NCBI RefSeq assembly: GCF_003477995.1
Contig: NZ_QUEM01000041.1
Location: 212 to 24,655, forward strand
DNA from: Bacteroides sp. OF04-15BH
GTDB lineage: Bacteria > Bacteroidota > Bacteroidia > Bacteroidales > Bacteroidaceae
DNA length: 24,444 bases
Direction: 5' to 3'
The notes under the pieces were generated by a model. The model did not search any database. It had not been told where the DNA came from and was given only the letters and a program-made list of their open reading frames with translations. The stretch's first letter is position 1; every line of letters starts with the position of its first letter. A program made the translations under genes and the position numbers. This document shows positions 1-8,500 of the stretch, piece after piece.

Positions 1-945
1 CAGGAAATATTTTTCGGACAGGACAAAAAACCGGAAGCAGTCCGCACTCTCATCGGTACCATGCAGGAGCACAATGACCAATGCCGTGCCCTGGTCGGTA
101 AAGACTACGCCCTGATTACCGTTCGCCGTTATGAAAGCTGCAAACGCTATCTTGCCGAACTTATCAGACAGAAATACGGAAAGGATGATCTGCCGCTGGC
201 GGAAGTCAACGGTGAGCTGGTACGTGCCTTTGAATTTTATCTGAAAACAGAAAAGGAATGTCAGCAAAATACCGTCATCCGTTATATGAAATGTCTGAAG
301 AAAATTACCAATCTGGCACTGGCCAATGAATGGATAGCCAAAGACCCATTTATCGGTATCAAGTTCCACGAAAAAGAAGTAATCCGTGAGTTTCTTACTA
401 TGAATGAACTGTTGACTATTTACCACAAGGAATTTCCTCTGGAGCGAATCACCGTAGTCCGTGATGTTTTTATTTTCGCTGCCTTTACCGGTCTGGCTTT
501 CATTGACGTACAACAGCTTTCCCCTGAGCATATCGTAAAAGACAACAACGGAAACCTGTGGATCAGGAAGCCACGTCAGAAAACAAAGAACATGTGTAAT
601 ATCCCGCTGTTGGATATTCCTTTGGAAATCTTGAGGAAATATGCGGATTATCCTTCCTGCAAAAAGAAAGGAGTATTGCTGCCTGTCCCCTGCAATCAGA
701 AGATGAACAGCTACCTGAAAGAGATTGCCGACCTATGCCTGATAAAGAAGAACCTGACTACACACCCCGCCCGCCACTCGTACGCCACATCTGTTTGTTT
801 AGCCAATGGGGTAAGCATTGAGAATGTAGCCAAAATGCTCGGTCACTCCAATATCAAGATGACGCAGCACTATGCAAGGGTACTCGACAGTTCCATTCTG
901 AAAGATATGAATAATGTAAGGGATGTACTTTCAAATTGCTTGTAG
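1..945 (+). CDS. Tyrosine recombinase/integrase, 5'-truncated by the window edge
   Basis: The reading frame is open from base 1, so the Met at 61 is internal and the true start lies left of the window; 314 codons are visible. The visible part begins near the end of an arm-binding region, followed by a SAM-like core-binding domain and the catalytic domain. Catalytic residues visible are the His/Arg pair of HPARHSY (His codon 763, Arg codon 772), the LGHS histidine (codon 844) and the nucleophilic Tyr of QHYARV (codon 871). The usual first catalytic Arg, in TGLR, is Ala here (TGLAFIDV, codon 496), as in many Bacteroides integrases. It should catalyse integration and excision of the element at its att sites. 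The next gene starts 3 bases after the stop, so they form one operon. Confidence 0.93.
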   Translation, partial: QEIFFGQDKKPEAVRTLIGTMQEHNDQCRALVGKDYALITVRRYESCKRYLAELIRQKYGKDDLPLAEVNGELVRAFEFYLKTEKECQQNTVIRYMKCLKKITNLALANEWIAKDPFIGIKFHEKEVIREFLTMNELLTIYHKEFPLERITVVRDVFIFAAFTGLAFIDVQQLSPEHIVKDNNGNLWIRKPRQKTKNMCNIPLLDIPLEILRKYADYPSCKKKGVLLPVPCNQKMNSYLKEIADLCLIKKNLTTHPARHSYATSVCLANGVSIENVAKMLGHSNIKMTQHYARVLDSSILKDMNNVRDVLSNCL

Positions 946-948
946 CTT

Positions 949-1323
949 ATGAAAAGAGAAATTATCCATATAACAGAAGACGGCAAGATTGTTATTCCTA
1001 CTGTCCATCCTGATAAGATTCGTATGGACGAAGCCGAACTCGTCGGCTTGTTCAATGTGGTTGCACCGACTTTACGAGCAGCGAAAAGAAGAATATATAA
1101 ACTTGAGATATTGCAACCATTCACCGCAGAACAACGTATTCCGTTAAAAGAGGGGTATCAGGTAGTCTATAACCTGGAAATGATATTTGCGCTTGCCTTT
1201 CAGATTAATACTTATCCGGCCCAACAATTACGTGAGTATATAATCAGTAGACTGTTCCAAACTGAAAAGTCAATGGTTATCTGCATGGTGAATGGTAACC
1301 ATAAGTCATATCTAAAATGCTGA
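949..1323 (+). CDS. Small winged-helix protein partnering the integrase
   Basis: This 124-residue protein begins with a short beta-hairpin (KIVIPTV), then a helix-turn-helix-like stretch around residues 27-55 (DEAELVGLF...LRAAKRRIYKL), then a segment rich in hydrophobic residues (VVYNLEMIFALAFQINTY). This layout recalls proteins commonly found directly downstream of integrases in Bacteroides elements, and its last part also resembles the N-terminal module of RhuM proteins. It starts 3 bases after the integrase stop and is probably translated with it. A role as recombination directionality or regulatory factor is plausible but inferred. A strong palindrome follows the gene. The C-terminus (MVNGNHKSYLKC) looks irregular and may be diverged or slightly truncated. 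Confidence 0.7.
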   Translation: MKREIIHITEDGKIVIPTVHPDKIRMDEAELVGLFNVVAPTLRAAKRRIYKLEILQPFTAEQRIPLKEGYQVVYNLEMIFALAFQINTYPAQQLREYIISRLFQTEKSMVICMVNGNHKSYLKC

Positions 1324-1347
1324 TAAATATTGATTTTACTATTTCAT

Positions 1348-1386
1348 GCGGATAATAAGCCGCAAAATTTGCGGTTAATTATCCAC
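1348..1386. repeat. Near-perfect 35-bp palindrome after the integrase operon
   Basis: Bases 1350-1384 read as an inverted repeat: GGATAAT pairs with ATTATCC and CCGCAAA with TTTGCGG, with one mismatch and one G-T pair between them and a single central base. The stem can form a hairpin in RNA, but no T-run follows, so a classical terminator is not supported. Its position 25 bases after the integrase partner gene allows either transcription termination/mRNA stabilisation or an operator/recombination accessory site. The core CGCAAA-N-TTTGCG (1361-1373) recurs at 24244-24256. Confidence 0.7.
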
Positions 1387-1503
1387 ATATAATAATATAA
1401 AGGAATATACTCTCATAAAAATGTTTTAGATCTTTAATATTCCAATTAATTGTAACACTCAAAATAATAGAGCAATTTTACAAAATATCAATCAAATATC
1501 ATT

Positions 1504-2262
1504 ATGGTAAAAAAGAATAGAAATATTTTAAGAAACAAAGGAAAAGGAATTAAACTCAATCAATTATTGAAATTATATAAACAATGTAAACATAAACATT
1601 GTCCCATTCTTATGCTTCACAAAAAACAACATTCATCAATGAATGAATGTTCTATTTTTAATTCAAGTGAAACAGTAGAATATACATATCCACAAAAAAA
1701 TGATGTTTTAATCAAGAAACCATCAGACTACAGTTCTTTGTCAATGGTAAGACAGAGCAATAATTTGAAGGAAATTTTAATACCAGAAGGATATTACACA
1801 ATTGCCATCGATGCTTTAATAAAAGCGCAAAATAGCAATAATAATATAACGAAAGATTCTTTAATTTTCCCAATCCTATTCTGTTTTAGGCATTATTTAG
1901 AAATAATAATGAAGGATACTATTAGAGAATTCAAAATAGCAAATAACGAAATTACACTTGAACAAATTGGCTATGACAAGGAACATAGCTTATTAACAAT
2001 TTGGAATCAATTAAAAAAGTATATACAACAGATTCAAACAGTAGAATGTCAAGCCTTTGAGAAACTTATAAATGAAATACATCGAATTGATAATAAATCA
2101 TTCAGTTTCAGATATGCCTATGTTGGGACTAATAATAATGAAGAAAATATTAATCCAATATTCAAAAATGAAATTGATATCGATTTAGACAACCTAAAAT
2201 CTGTTATGGAAAAAATGCACAATTTTATTGAAGGTATTTCGGAATTAACTTATCAAAATTAG
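1504..2262 (+). CDS. Hypothetical helical protein, AT-rich cargo gene
   Basis: A 252-residue protein I do not recognise with certainty. The N-terminus is strongly basic (Lys/Arg/Asn/His-rich, residues 1-45). From about residue 95 it is predicted mostly helical, with the segment FCFRHYLEIIMK near 120-131, then YDKEHSLLTIWNQLKKY around 158-175 and a late FSFRYAYV segment around 200-207. These resemble all-alpha HEPN-like proteins by general feel, but the diagnostic R-x4-6-H motif is not seen, so no nuclease function is claimed. The gene is much more AT-rich than its neighbours, has no tight partner and stands alone between the integrase operon and a strong convergent terminator, as expected of an acquired single-gene cargo. 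The preceding 117 bases (1387-1503) are AT-rich without a clear promoter match. Confidence 0.6.
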   Translation: MVKKNRNILRNKGKGIKLNQLLKLYKQCKHKHCPILMLHKKQHSSMNECSIFNSSETVEYTYPQKNDVLIKKPSDYSSLSMVRQSNNLKEILIPEGYYTIAIDALIKAQNSNNNITKDSLIFPILFCFRHYLEIIMKDTIREFKIANNEITLEQIGYDKEHSLLTIWNQLKKYIQQIQTVECQAFEKLINEIHRIDNKSFSFRYAYVGTNNNEENINPIFKNEIDIDLDNLKSVMEKMHNFIEGISELTYQN

Positions 2263-2373
2263 TAGCAAATCAATCATCTACATTATTTTGTATAAAATTC
2301 CTCTATTTACGAAATCCTGTATAGTAAGTACTTGTCATCCCCATGCCCGAAGATTTATAATTGTTCATCATAC

Positions 2374-2430
2374 AAGCATAAAGGCTGTGTGCCGATTTGG
2401 ATAAACCAATGTCACACAGCCTTTATGCTT
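2374..2430. terminator. Strong hairpin, likely bidirectional terminator between convergent genes
   Basis: An 18-bp perfect stem (2374-2391 with 2413-2430) closes a 21-base loop that can itself pair as TTGG/CCAA. It lies between the end of the rightward 1504-2262 gene and the end of the leftward 2436-2738 gene. On the plus strand it is followed by the T-rich stretch ATCTTTTATTT, which fits intrinsic termination; the minus side has only a weak U-tract. Confidence 0.75.
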
Positions 2431-2435
2431 ATCTT

Positions 2436-2738
2436 TTATTTACCACTCATATATGCTTCCCGATAATTCTCCTGAAGCATTTTCTCAATATCACTCTCCC
2501 GATAAAGTATCTTACCTCCCAACTGGTAATAGGATATTCTCCCTTCATTACGATAATCCTGAAGCGTACGCCTGCTCAGTTTCAATTGTGCCGACACTTC
2601 CTTGTCGGTCAGATAGCGTTCACCGCCCAGTACGGGACGGTTTCCGACCGCCAGTTTCTCAATCCCGACCAGCATACGGTCAAGACTTCCCATGATACGT
2701 TGTACCCATTCTCTGCTGTCTGTTCTCAGTTCACTCAT
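2436..2738 (-). CDS. Excisionase-like helix-turn-helix protein (second of pair)
   Basis: A 100-residue protein with an N-terminal helical region (residues 1-35) and a MerR/excisionase-type HTH (Pfam HTH_17 style) in the C-terminal half. The key parts are YLTDKEVSAQLKLSRRTLQDYR, then the wing GRISYYQLGGKILYRESDIEKML. This family is standard in Bacteroides integrative and mobilizable elements, where paired small HTH proteins regulate excision and mobilization. It lies 33 bases downstream of the related 2772-3083 gene on the same strand, so the two are probably co-transcribed, with the hairpin at 2374-2430 ending the transcript. The Met at 2738 was chosen because the ORF begins there and the length matches the partner. 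Confidence 0.85.
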   Translation of the reverse strand: MSELRTDSREWVQRIMGSLDRMLVGIEKLAVGNRPVLGGERYLTDKEVSAQLKLSRRTLQDYRNEGRISYYQLGGKILYRESDIEKMLQENYREAYMSGK

Positions 2739-2771
2739 GTTATTATGGATTTAGTGGTTATTGTTTAACTG

Positions 2772-3083
2772 TTATATGTTACGTCCTCTGTAAATAGCCT
2801 CTTTTCTTCTTTCCTCAACTTTCTTGACGATACCCTGCACATCTTCCGGCTTATAGAATATCTTGTGATTGATTTGGGAAAAAGGCAGGGTGCCGTTATC
2901 ACGGAGTGTCTGTAAGGTACGGGGCGAAATGTTCAGATACCGGCACACGTCCTGATTGTCCATCCACTTGTGCAGCGTCCTGTCATTTTCCCGGTTGCAA
3001 ATTTCCATGACCCGATGCTCAAAGTATTCAAACTTACGCACCAATTCTTCAAACAGTTGTTTTTCTATTCCTACAAATTCCAT
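2772..3083 (-). CDS. Excisionase-like helix-turn-helix protein (first of pair)
   Basis: A 103-residue protein paralogous in layout to the next gene. It has an N-terminal helix (residues 5-35), then the HTH (WMDNQDVCRYLNISPRTLQTLR) and wing (GTLPFSQINHKIFYKPEDVQGIV), followed by a basic C-terminus (KKVEERRKEAIYRGR). The start is supported by a good purine-rich ribosome-binding site, AAAAAAGGAAACGAT, just before the ATG on the minus strand. It is predicted to bind DNA at the element ends or the oriT/mob region as an excision or regulatory factor. The long gap upstream of it (3084-3940), shared divergently with mobC, is the natural place for its promoter and operators. Confidence 0.85.
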   Translation of the reverse strand: MEFVGIEKQLFEELVRKFEYFEHRVMEICNRENDRTLHKWMDNQDVCRYLNISPRTLQTLRDNGTLPFSQINHKIFYKPEDVQGIVKKVEERRKEAIYRGRNI

Positions 3084-3940
3084 ATCGTTTCCTTTTTTGT
3101 TGATTGATGTTTATTCTTTTTTAGTTGTTTGCGACAAAGAAAAGCCATATATTCTGAAAGGCAATGGTTTCCGCTTAACTGGCAGCATGTGGCGCTGATT
3201 ATCCTAATTATGAGGCCACTTTCATATCCTTTTCTTCAAATATCCCTATATTCAGGGACTCCATCCAATAACGATTTACAGAATAAAATATCTATGAACC
3301 TGATTCAATAAAGGTCCATAGCAATGGATAAGGAATGTTTTATTTCCATGTAACCTTACTTCATCACTTTTCCAAGCCATTGATTAGATAAAGAAGCAAA
3401 GAAGTGTTCCTTCAATAATTCACAAACATGAATGTTTACAACAGTACGACAATACGACATTAAGTCAGTAAATATTCAAGTCAATAGAACAGTAACTGTT
3501 TGAATCCCCGGTTCATTGTTTCATCAAACAGGAAAAATACCGCATTCCACACCGATTGCCCTGCATACAAACTGCAACAGGCCACATTGTTGCCACATCC
3601 CGACCAACTGTTTGACTATTGGAAACTTATATTCTTTTTTTGCCAGACAATTCATTCCGAGATATATCGGAACATGGCAAACAAAATGAGAAAATACATG
3701 ATGAACAGAAACGGAAAAACAGGCCTGTCCCCTCCATAAGATGATACCGACAACGGTATTATTTCTCCCGGATTTATAAGGAGCATATTCAGAGATGCTC
3801 AAAATAGCGGGATTCTGGTTTTTAGTGGGGCAAGTTTGTGTTTCGGGCAGACCGAAACCGCTTGCTCCCACTACAAGAGGCAGTGAGAGGTTCATCCCGC
3901 TGGTCTAATCAGTACATTCATTTTATACAATAGTCAACAG
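3084..3940. other. Long gene-less region between HTH genes and mobC
   Basis: No ORF here has convincing coding character. Small features seen are AAACAT-GA-ATGTTT (3424-3437), an inverted repeat; TACGACA twice in tandem 8 bases apart (3445-3451 and 3453-3459), perhaps a protein-binding direct repeat; and the nested hairpins at 3781-3873 listed separately. Related Bacteroides elements often carry a primase or replication gene at this point; none is present here. The region probably holds divergent promoters for the HTH pair and the mob genes, plus oriT. Confidence 0.55.
3781..3873 (+). other. Candidate origin of transfer (oriT): nested inverted repeats upstream of mobC
   Basis: Three inverted repeats lie 70-160 bases before mobC. 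They are GAGCAT (3781-3786) with ATGCTC (3795-3800); an outer arm TAGTGGGGCAAG (3823-3834) pairing with CTTGCTCCCACTA (3861-3873) with one bulge; and an inner arm GTTTCGG (3840-3846) pairing with CCGAAAC (3852-3858) around a 5-base loop. Hairpins just upstream of the relaxosome genes are the usual form of oriT in Bacteroides mobilizable elements. The nick site cannot be assigned from sequence alone. A transcription-regulatory hairpin for mobC is the main alternative. Confidence 0.55.
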
Positions 3941-4306
3941 ATGGAAAAGAAACAGAATACAGAACGAAACAACAAGGGCGGCCGTCCTCCCAAGAGTACG
4001 ACCGACAAACTGAAATACCGTGTTACCGTGAAACTGGCGACACCGGATTACTATACACTGAAAAGCAGGGCAAGAAGCGCAGGCATATCGGCTAGCGAAT
4101 ACCTGAGGGAATGTTTCCGTAAAGGATATGTACGGCAAAGACTTACAGCAGAACATTCCGACTATATCCGTAAGCTATGCGGTATGGCGAACAATCTGAA
4201 CCAGCTGGCTCATAAGGCAAATGCCGGAGGATTCGATACGGCAAAGCTGGAATGCCGTGTACAGGTGGCAAGAATCGAAGAACTGCTGAACCATATCCTG
4301 CTATGA
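3941..4306 (+). CDS. mobC: Mobilization relaxosome protein MobC
   Basis: A 121-residue protein with a basic N-terminus (residues 1-26, containing GGRPPK), a ribbon-helix-helix-like DNA-binding segment (YRVTVKLATPDYYTLKSRAR, then AGISASEYLRE) and the characteristic MobC C-terminal motif IRKLCGMANNLNQLAHKA (about residues 76-93). It should bind oriT and recruit or position the relaxase in the relaxosome. The stop codon overlaps the relaxase start (ATGA at 4303-4306), so the two proteins are translationally coupled. The candidate oriT lies directly upstream. Confidence 0.9.
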   Translation: MEKKQNTERNNKGGRPPKSTTDKLKYRVTVKLATPDYYTLKSRARSAGISASEYLRECFRKGYVRQRLTAEHSDYIRKLCGMANNLNQLAHKANAGGFDTAKLECRVQVARIEELLNHILL

Positions 4307-5223
4307 TTGCGAAGATTGTAAAGGGAAGCGGATTCCGTGAGGTTACCGGCTATATCATTGACAGTAAAAAGGATGCCAGGATTATCGCACATGCCGGCTT
4401 GTTCATTGAGGATGTTAACACAATAACAAAGGCTTTCGAAGCACAGGCCGGCATGAATCCGAAAGTATCCAGACCGGTCGGACACATTGCACTGGGATTT
4501 TCCAAAGAGGATGAAAGCAGGCTGACCAGCCGGATTATGGCAGAAATAGCTTTGGAATACATGGGACGGATGGGCATAAGGAACACACAGTTCTTTATAG
4601 CCAGACATTTCGACAAGGAGCATCCCCATATACATATTGCCTACAACCGGATAGACAATGATGGCAGGACCATATCCGACAAAAACGAGCGGTTACGGAG
4701 TGCACGCATCTGCAAGGAACTGACCTTGAAATATGGTCTGCACATGGCCAAAGGCAAGGATCATGTCAAGACTGAACGCTTGAGGGAACCGGACAAGACA
4801 AAATATGAACTTTACAGTCTGCTTAAAGCGGAAGTCAGAAAGGCCGGAAACTGGAAGGAGCTGATTGCCGGATTAAACGAAAAGGGAGTGGATGTACGGT
4901 TCAAATACAAGGGAAATTCAGATGAAGTACAGGGTATCGTGTTCATCATGAACGGCTATTCCTTCAGCGGCTCCAAGATAGACAGACAGTTCAGCTATAC
5001 CAAGATAGATGCCGCGTTAAAGACACCGTCACATTCGGAAACCCAAAGACAGGTAGCTGTTCAGAGTGAACCAACATGGCAACAGGAATCGCATGGCAGT
5101 GAATTGTACAGCGGTTCTTTAGGTCTGTTCACTTTGAACCCGCAAACGGAACAACCAGAAGGTTATTCGGACGATTATTTCAGAAAGAAGAAAAAGAAAA
5201 AACAACGTAAAATAAGATGGTAA
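4303..5223 (+). CDS. MOB-family relaxase (relaxase/mobilization nuclease)
   Basis: Starting at the ATG that overlaps the mobC stop gives a 306-residue protein with a normal relaxase N-terminus (MIAKIVKGSG). An in-frame Met 17 codons earlier lies inside mobC and is less likely. The metal-binding histidines are in HFDKEHPHIHIAYNRID (His107, 109 and 111, with His102 nearby). The candidate nucleophilic Tyr is in VTGYIID (Tyr17). A middle domain with NWKELIAGLNEKGVDVRFKYK follows, and the C-terminus is a lysine-rich tail (KKKKKKQRKIRW). It nicks one strand at oriT, stays covalently attached and leads the strand into a recipient through a conjugation channel supplied in trans. Length and tail look normal for the short Bacteroides relaxases. 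Confidence 0.92.
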   Translation: MIAKIVKGSGFREVTGYIIDSKKDARIIAHAGLFIEDVNTITKAFEAQAGMNPKVSRPVGHIALGFSKEDESRLTSRIMAEIALEYMGRMGIRNTQFFIARHFDKEHPHIHIAYNRIDNDGRTISDKNERLRSARICKELTLKYGLHMAKGKDHVKTERLREPDKTKYELYSLLKAEVRKAGNWKELIAGLNEKGVDVRFKYKGNSDEVQGIVFIMNGYSFSGSKIDRQFSYTKIDAALKTPSHSETQRQVAVQSEPTWQQESHGSELYSGSLGLFTLNPQTEQPEGYSDDYFRKKKKKKQRKIRW

Positions 5224-5236
5224 TTTTTATCCCTTC

Positions 5237-5270
5237 ATTGTTCTCATTCCATATATTATCAGTATATTTG
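5237..5270 (+). promoter_or_regulatory. Candidate Bacteroidales promoter for the defence operon
   Basis: TATATTTG at 5263-5270 fits the Bacteroidales -7 consensus TAnnTTTG exactly. An ATTG at 5237-5240, a 3-of-4 match to TTTG, sits 22 bases upstream, close to the usual -33 spacing. The XRE gene starts 27 bases after the -7 box with a purine-rich site (AAAAGG) before it. This is the only promoter-like match I see near the start of the nine-gene operon. Confidence 0.55.
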
Positions 5271-5297
5271 CCTTATACGCCAATAAAAGGATATACA

Positions 5298-5501
5298 ATG
5301 AAAGATATAAATAGGATTAAAGTCGTTTTAGTTGAGCAAAAGAAAACAGGTAAATGGCTTGCGGAGCAATTAGGAAAAGATCCATCTACTGTGTCTAAAT
5401 GGTGTTCAAACAAAATGCAACCGTCTCTGGAGATGTTGATGCAAATTGCTGAGAAATTGGATATTGATGTAAGAAACTTGATTGTAACTACTAAGCAATA
5501 A
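5298..5501 (+). CDS. Small XRE/Cro-type HTH regulator
   Basis: A 67-residue, single-domain XRE helix-turn-helix protein (MKDINRIKVVLVEQ...). The HTH spans about residues 18-58, with WLAEQLGKDPSTVSKWCSN as helices 2-3. The frame is open to 5217, but the Met at 5298 was chosen because it follows an AAAAGG site and gives the normal family N-terminus; the extra upstream residues would be hydrophobic and lie across the promoter. It ends 2 bases before the helicase gene. By analogy with controller (C) proteins of restriction-modification systems it probably binds its own promoter and times expression of the downstream genes, for example delaying nucleases until host DNA is methylated. Confidence 0.85.
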   Translation: MKDINRIKVVLVEQKKTGKWLAEQLGKDPSTVSKWCSNKMQPSLEMLMQIAEKLDIDVRNLIVTTKQ

Positions 5502-5503
5502 TT

Positions 5504-8500
5504 ATGGGAACAAATTTCTTTACTAACGAAAAAGAAAATACCCTCCTTGAAAAGATAGAAGGAGTTTTCAAGTATAAAAAAGTGCATTTCTTTGATGCGC
5601 TTGTAGGGTATTTCAGAGCTTCCGGATATTTTAGAATCCGAAAGTTTATTCAACAGACCCCACATATTAGAATCTTAGTAGGCATCAATGTGGACAAGCT
5701 GACTTATCAGGCCAACCAGCAGGGATTGCTTTTTAATCCAAACGACGAGCAGTCACAAGAGGAATTCTTCAATGATATAAAAAAGAATATCCAAGAGGCT
5801 AAGTACGACAAGGAAGTGGAAGACGGAATGTATCAGTTTATTGAAGATATTGTTTCCGGCAGAATAGAAATGCGTATTCATCCCAAACAAAACATACATG
5901 CCAAGATCTATATCTTTCGTGAAGAAGTATATCATCCTCATGGCTATGGTTCTGTCATTACTGGCTCCAGCAATTTGACAGAAGCCGGACTGGAGAAAAA
6001 CTTTGAATTTAATGTAGAACTAAGATATGATGATGATATTCAGTTTGCTACAGAAACCTTTGAGAAGCTATGGGCTGAATCTGTCGCGATTGATATCACA
6101 CATATTGAGAAAATAAAAAAAGAATCTTATCTGAATACTGAATTTACGCCATATGAAGTTTACCTGAAGTTCCTTTTAGAATACTTTGGACGTAGTATAG
6201 ATTTCGATCCAAATTCAGTGTCAGACTTACCTAAAGGGTATAAAAAATTATCTTATCAGGTTGATGCCGTAAATGATGGTTACTCAAAAATGATGAAACA
6301 TAACGGTTTTTTCCTGTCCGATGTAGTTGGATTGGGAAAGACCATTGTTGCTGCCCTCATTGCCAAGAAATTTTTCTTTGCTAACGGATTCCCAATGCAT
6401 CGCTCTCATACATTGATTATTGTTCCGCCAGCTCTTAAAGAAGGTTGGGAAAGAACAATGACAAAGTTTAAACTTGACAATTACAAGATTATCACAAATG
6501 GAAGCTTGCATAAAATAAAGGATCCGTCACTTTATGATTTGGTTATCGTTGATGAAGCCCATAAATTCAGAAGTGATACAGCATCTATGTACAACGATCT
6601 ACAGAAACTTTGCAAGACTAAAACTCTGCATGCTGATGGTAGCCTGCACGATAAGAAAGTGATACTTGTTTCTGCAACTCCGTTGAACAACAGGCCCGAA
6701 GATATAGCCAACTTGGTTTATCTGTTTCAGGATTCCAAAGACAGCACTTTGGAAGAAGGAAATTTACAGCGTTTCTTTCGTGAACAAATCGATAAATACA
6801 AGAAGGTAAAAAAGCAAAAAGATATAGAGCAAATATCTAAAGAGATAAAAGCTATTTACGAAAAGATTCGAACAAAGGTAGTTGAACCATTAACCGTTCG
6901 TCGTACACGTACGGATTTAATGGAAAATGAAGCATATCGGAAAGATTTGGAAGAACAAAATGTACATTTTCCTGATGTAAAGCCTCCCCATAAGATTTAC
7001 TATCAGTTGGATGCTGAATTAGAAGCATTGTATGATAAAACAATCCATTATTTAGGAGGTAAAGAAAATAATGTATTGAAATACTATCGCTATCAGGCAA
7101 TTAAATATTTGGTTCCAAAGAAAAAAGCCAAGTATAAAAAAGCAGATATGATATCCATTCAATTGGCAGGTATTATGAAAACATTGCTTGTCAAGCGAAT
7201 AGACAGTAGTTTCTATGCATTCAAGCAATCTCTGAAGAGATACTATCAGGCCAACAAAGTTATGTTAGGCATGTTTGAAAAAGGCGTAATATATATAGCT
7301 CCGAATCTGAAAGTTAATGAATTATTAAGCGAAGGAAAGGAAGAAGAACTGATTCAATTGATAGAAGAGGCGCAATATACCGACCCAACGATTGAAATAT
7401 GTACCCCTGAAGACTTTGAGCCTGGATTTAAGGAAGGCTTGGAAGATGACGGACATATTTTGGAAGAACTGGTGGAAGCATGGAATAAAATAACATACGA
7501 CCCGAAATTGGATATTTTTATAAATGAATATCTGAAAAGTAAACTGTTTGACAAGTCAATCAATCAGGAAGGTAAGCTTGTTGTTTTTTCTGAAAGTAAG
7601 GAAACTACCAAGTACTTGTCAGATACATTGAAAGCAAACGGGTTTAACCGTGTTTTGACTGTTCAGAGTGATAATCGTAACGACAAGATGCCTGTCCTTG
7701 AGGCTAATTTTGATGCCAATTATAAAGGAGAGAAAAAAAATGATTATAATATAGTTATTTCTACTGAGGTGCTGGCTGAAGGTGTAAACCTGCATCGTGC
7801 CAATGTTATCGTCAATTACGATACACCTTGGAACTCTACCAGACTGATGCAACGAATTGGGCGTGTAAACCGTATCGGAAGTACAGCCAAAGAGGTGCAT
7901 ATATTCAACTTCTTTCCTACGGCCAAAGTAAACAACGACATAGAGCTGGAGAAAAAAGCCAAAATGAAACTCTTTGCTTTCCATGCTGCTTTGGGTGAAG
8001 ACAGCCAAATTTATTCAACAGATGAAAATCCAGAAAGTTTCGGGCTATTTGATAAGAATGCAGATGAGGAAAGAGACGAGAAATTGCGGTATCTGATGTG
8101 GCTTAGAAAGCTAAAAGAGGATGATCCGGACTTAATAAAACGAATATGCAAAATGCCTTTAAGAGCCCGTGTAGGAAGAAAGAGCAAGCTTATTCCTATG
8201 AGTACCATTGCGTTTATTCGAAATAAAAGAAGAGATGCCTTTACTTTCATTCGTGAAGACGGAAGCATAGAAGAACTTACCTTTCTGGAAGCTGTGAAAG
8301 AATTTGAGGCAAGGCTGGAAGAGCAAGCTGTTCCTTTGCATGACAAGCATCATGAGCAAGTAGCAAAAGCGATAGAAGTTTTCTCAGAGAAAGAAGAAGA
8401 TGCAAAAGCTGCTACCAAGAAAGTGATTACTACCCAAGGTCCAAATGAGAAAAAAGCTCTGGCGTATCTTGATGGATTTTTGCATGTCCCTAACGTAACA

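Noticed and set aside
1504..2262. HEPN ribonuclease call for the 252-residue protein
   Set aside because: The helical feel is suggestive, but the R-x4-6-H catalytic motif is not found.
2397..2768. Rightward ORFs over the HTH genes
   Set aside because: They run antisense through the conserved HTH gene and the 18-bp hairpin and have no protein-like features.
3500..3895. Small ORFs on both strands in the pre-mob gap
   Set aside because: They overlap the nested inverted repeats, lack ribosome-binding sites and show no recognisable domain; oriT/non-coding is the better reading.
4252..4302. Upstream in-frame Met for the relaxase
   Set aside because: It lies inside mobC; the ATG at 4303 overlaps the mobC stop and gives the usual relaxase N-terminus.
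5217..5297. Longer N-terminus for the XRE protein
   Set aside because: It would cover the TATATTTG promoter box and add hydrophobic residues before a normal XRE start that has its own AAAAGG site.
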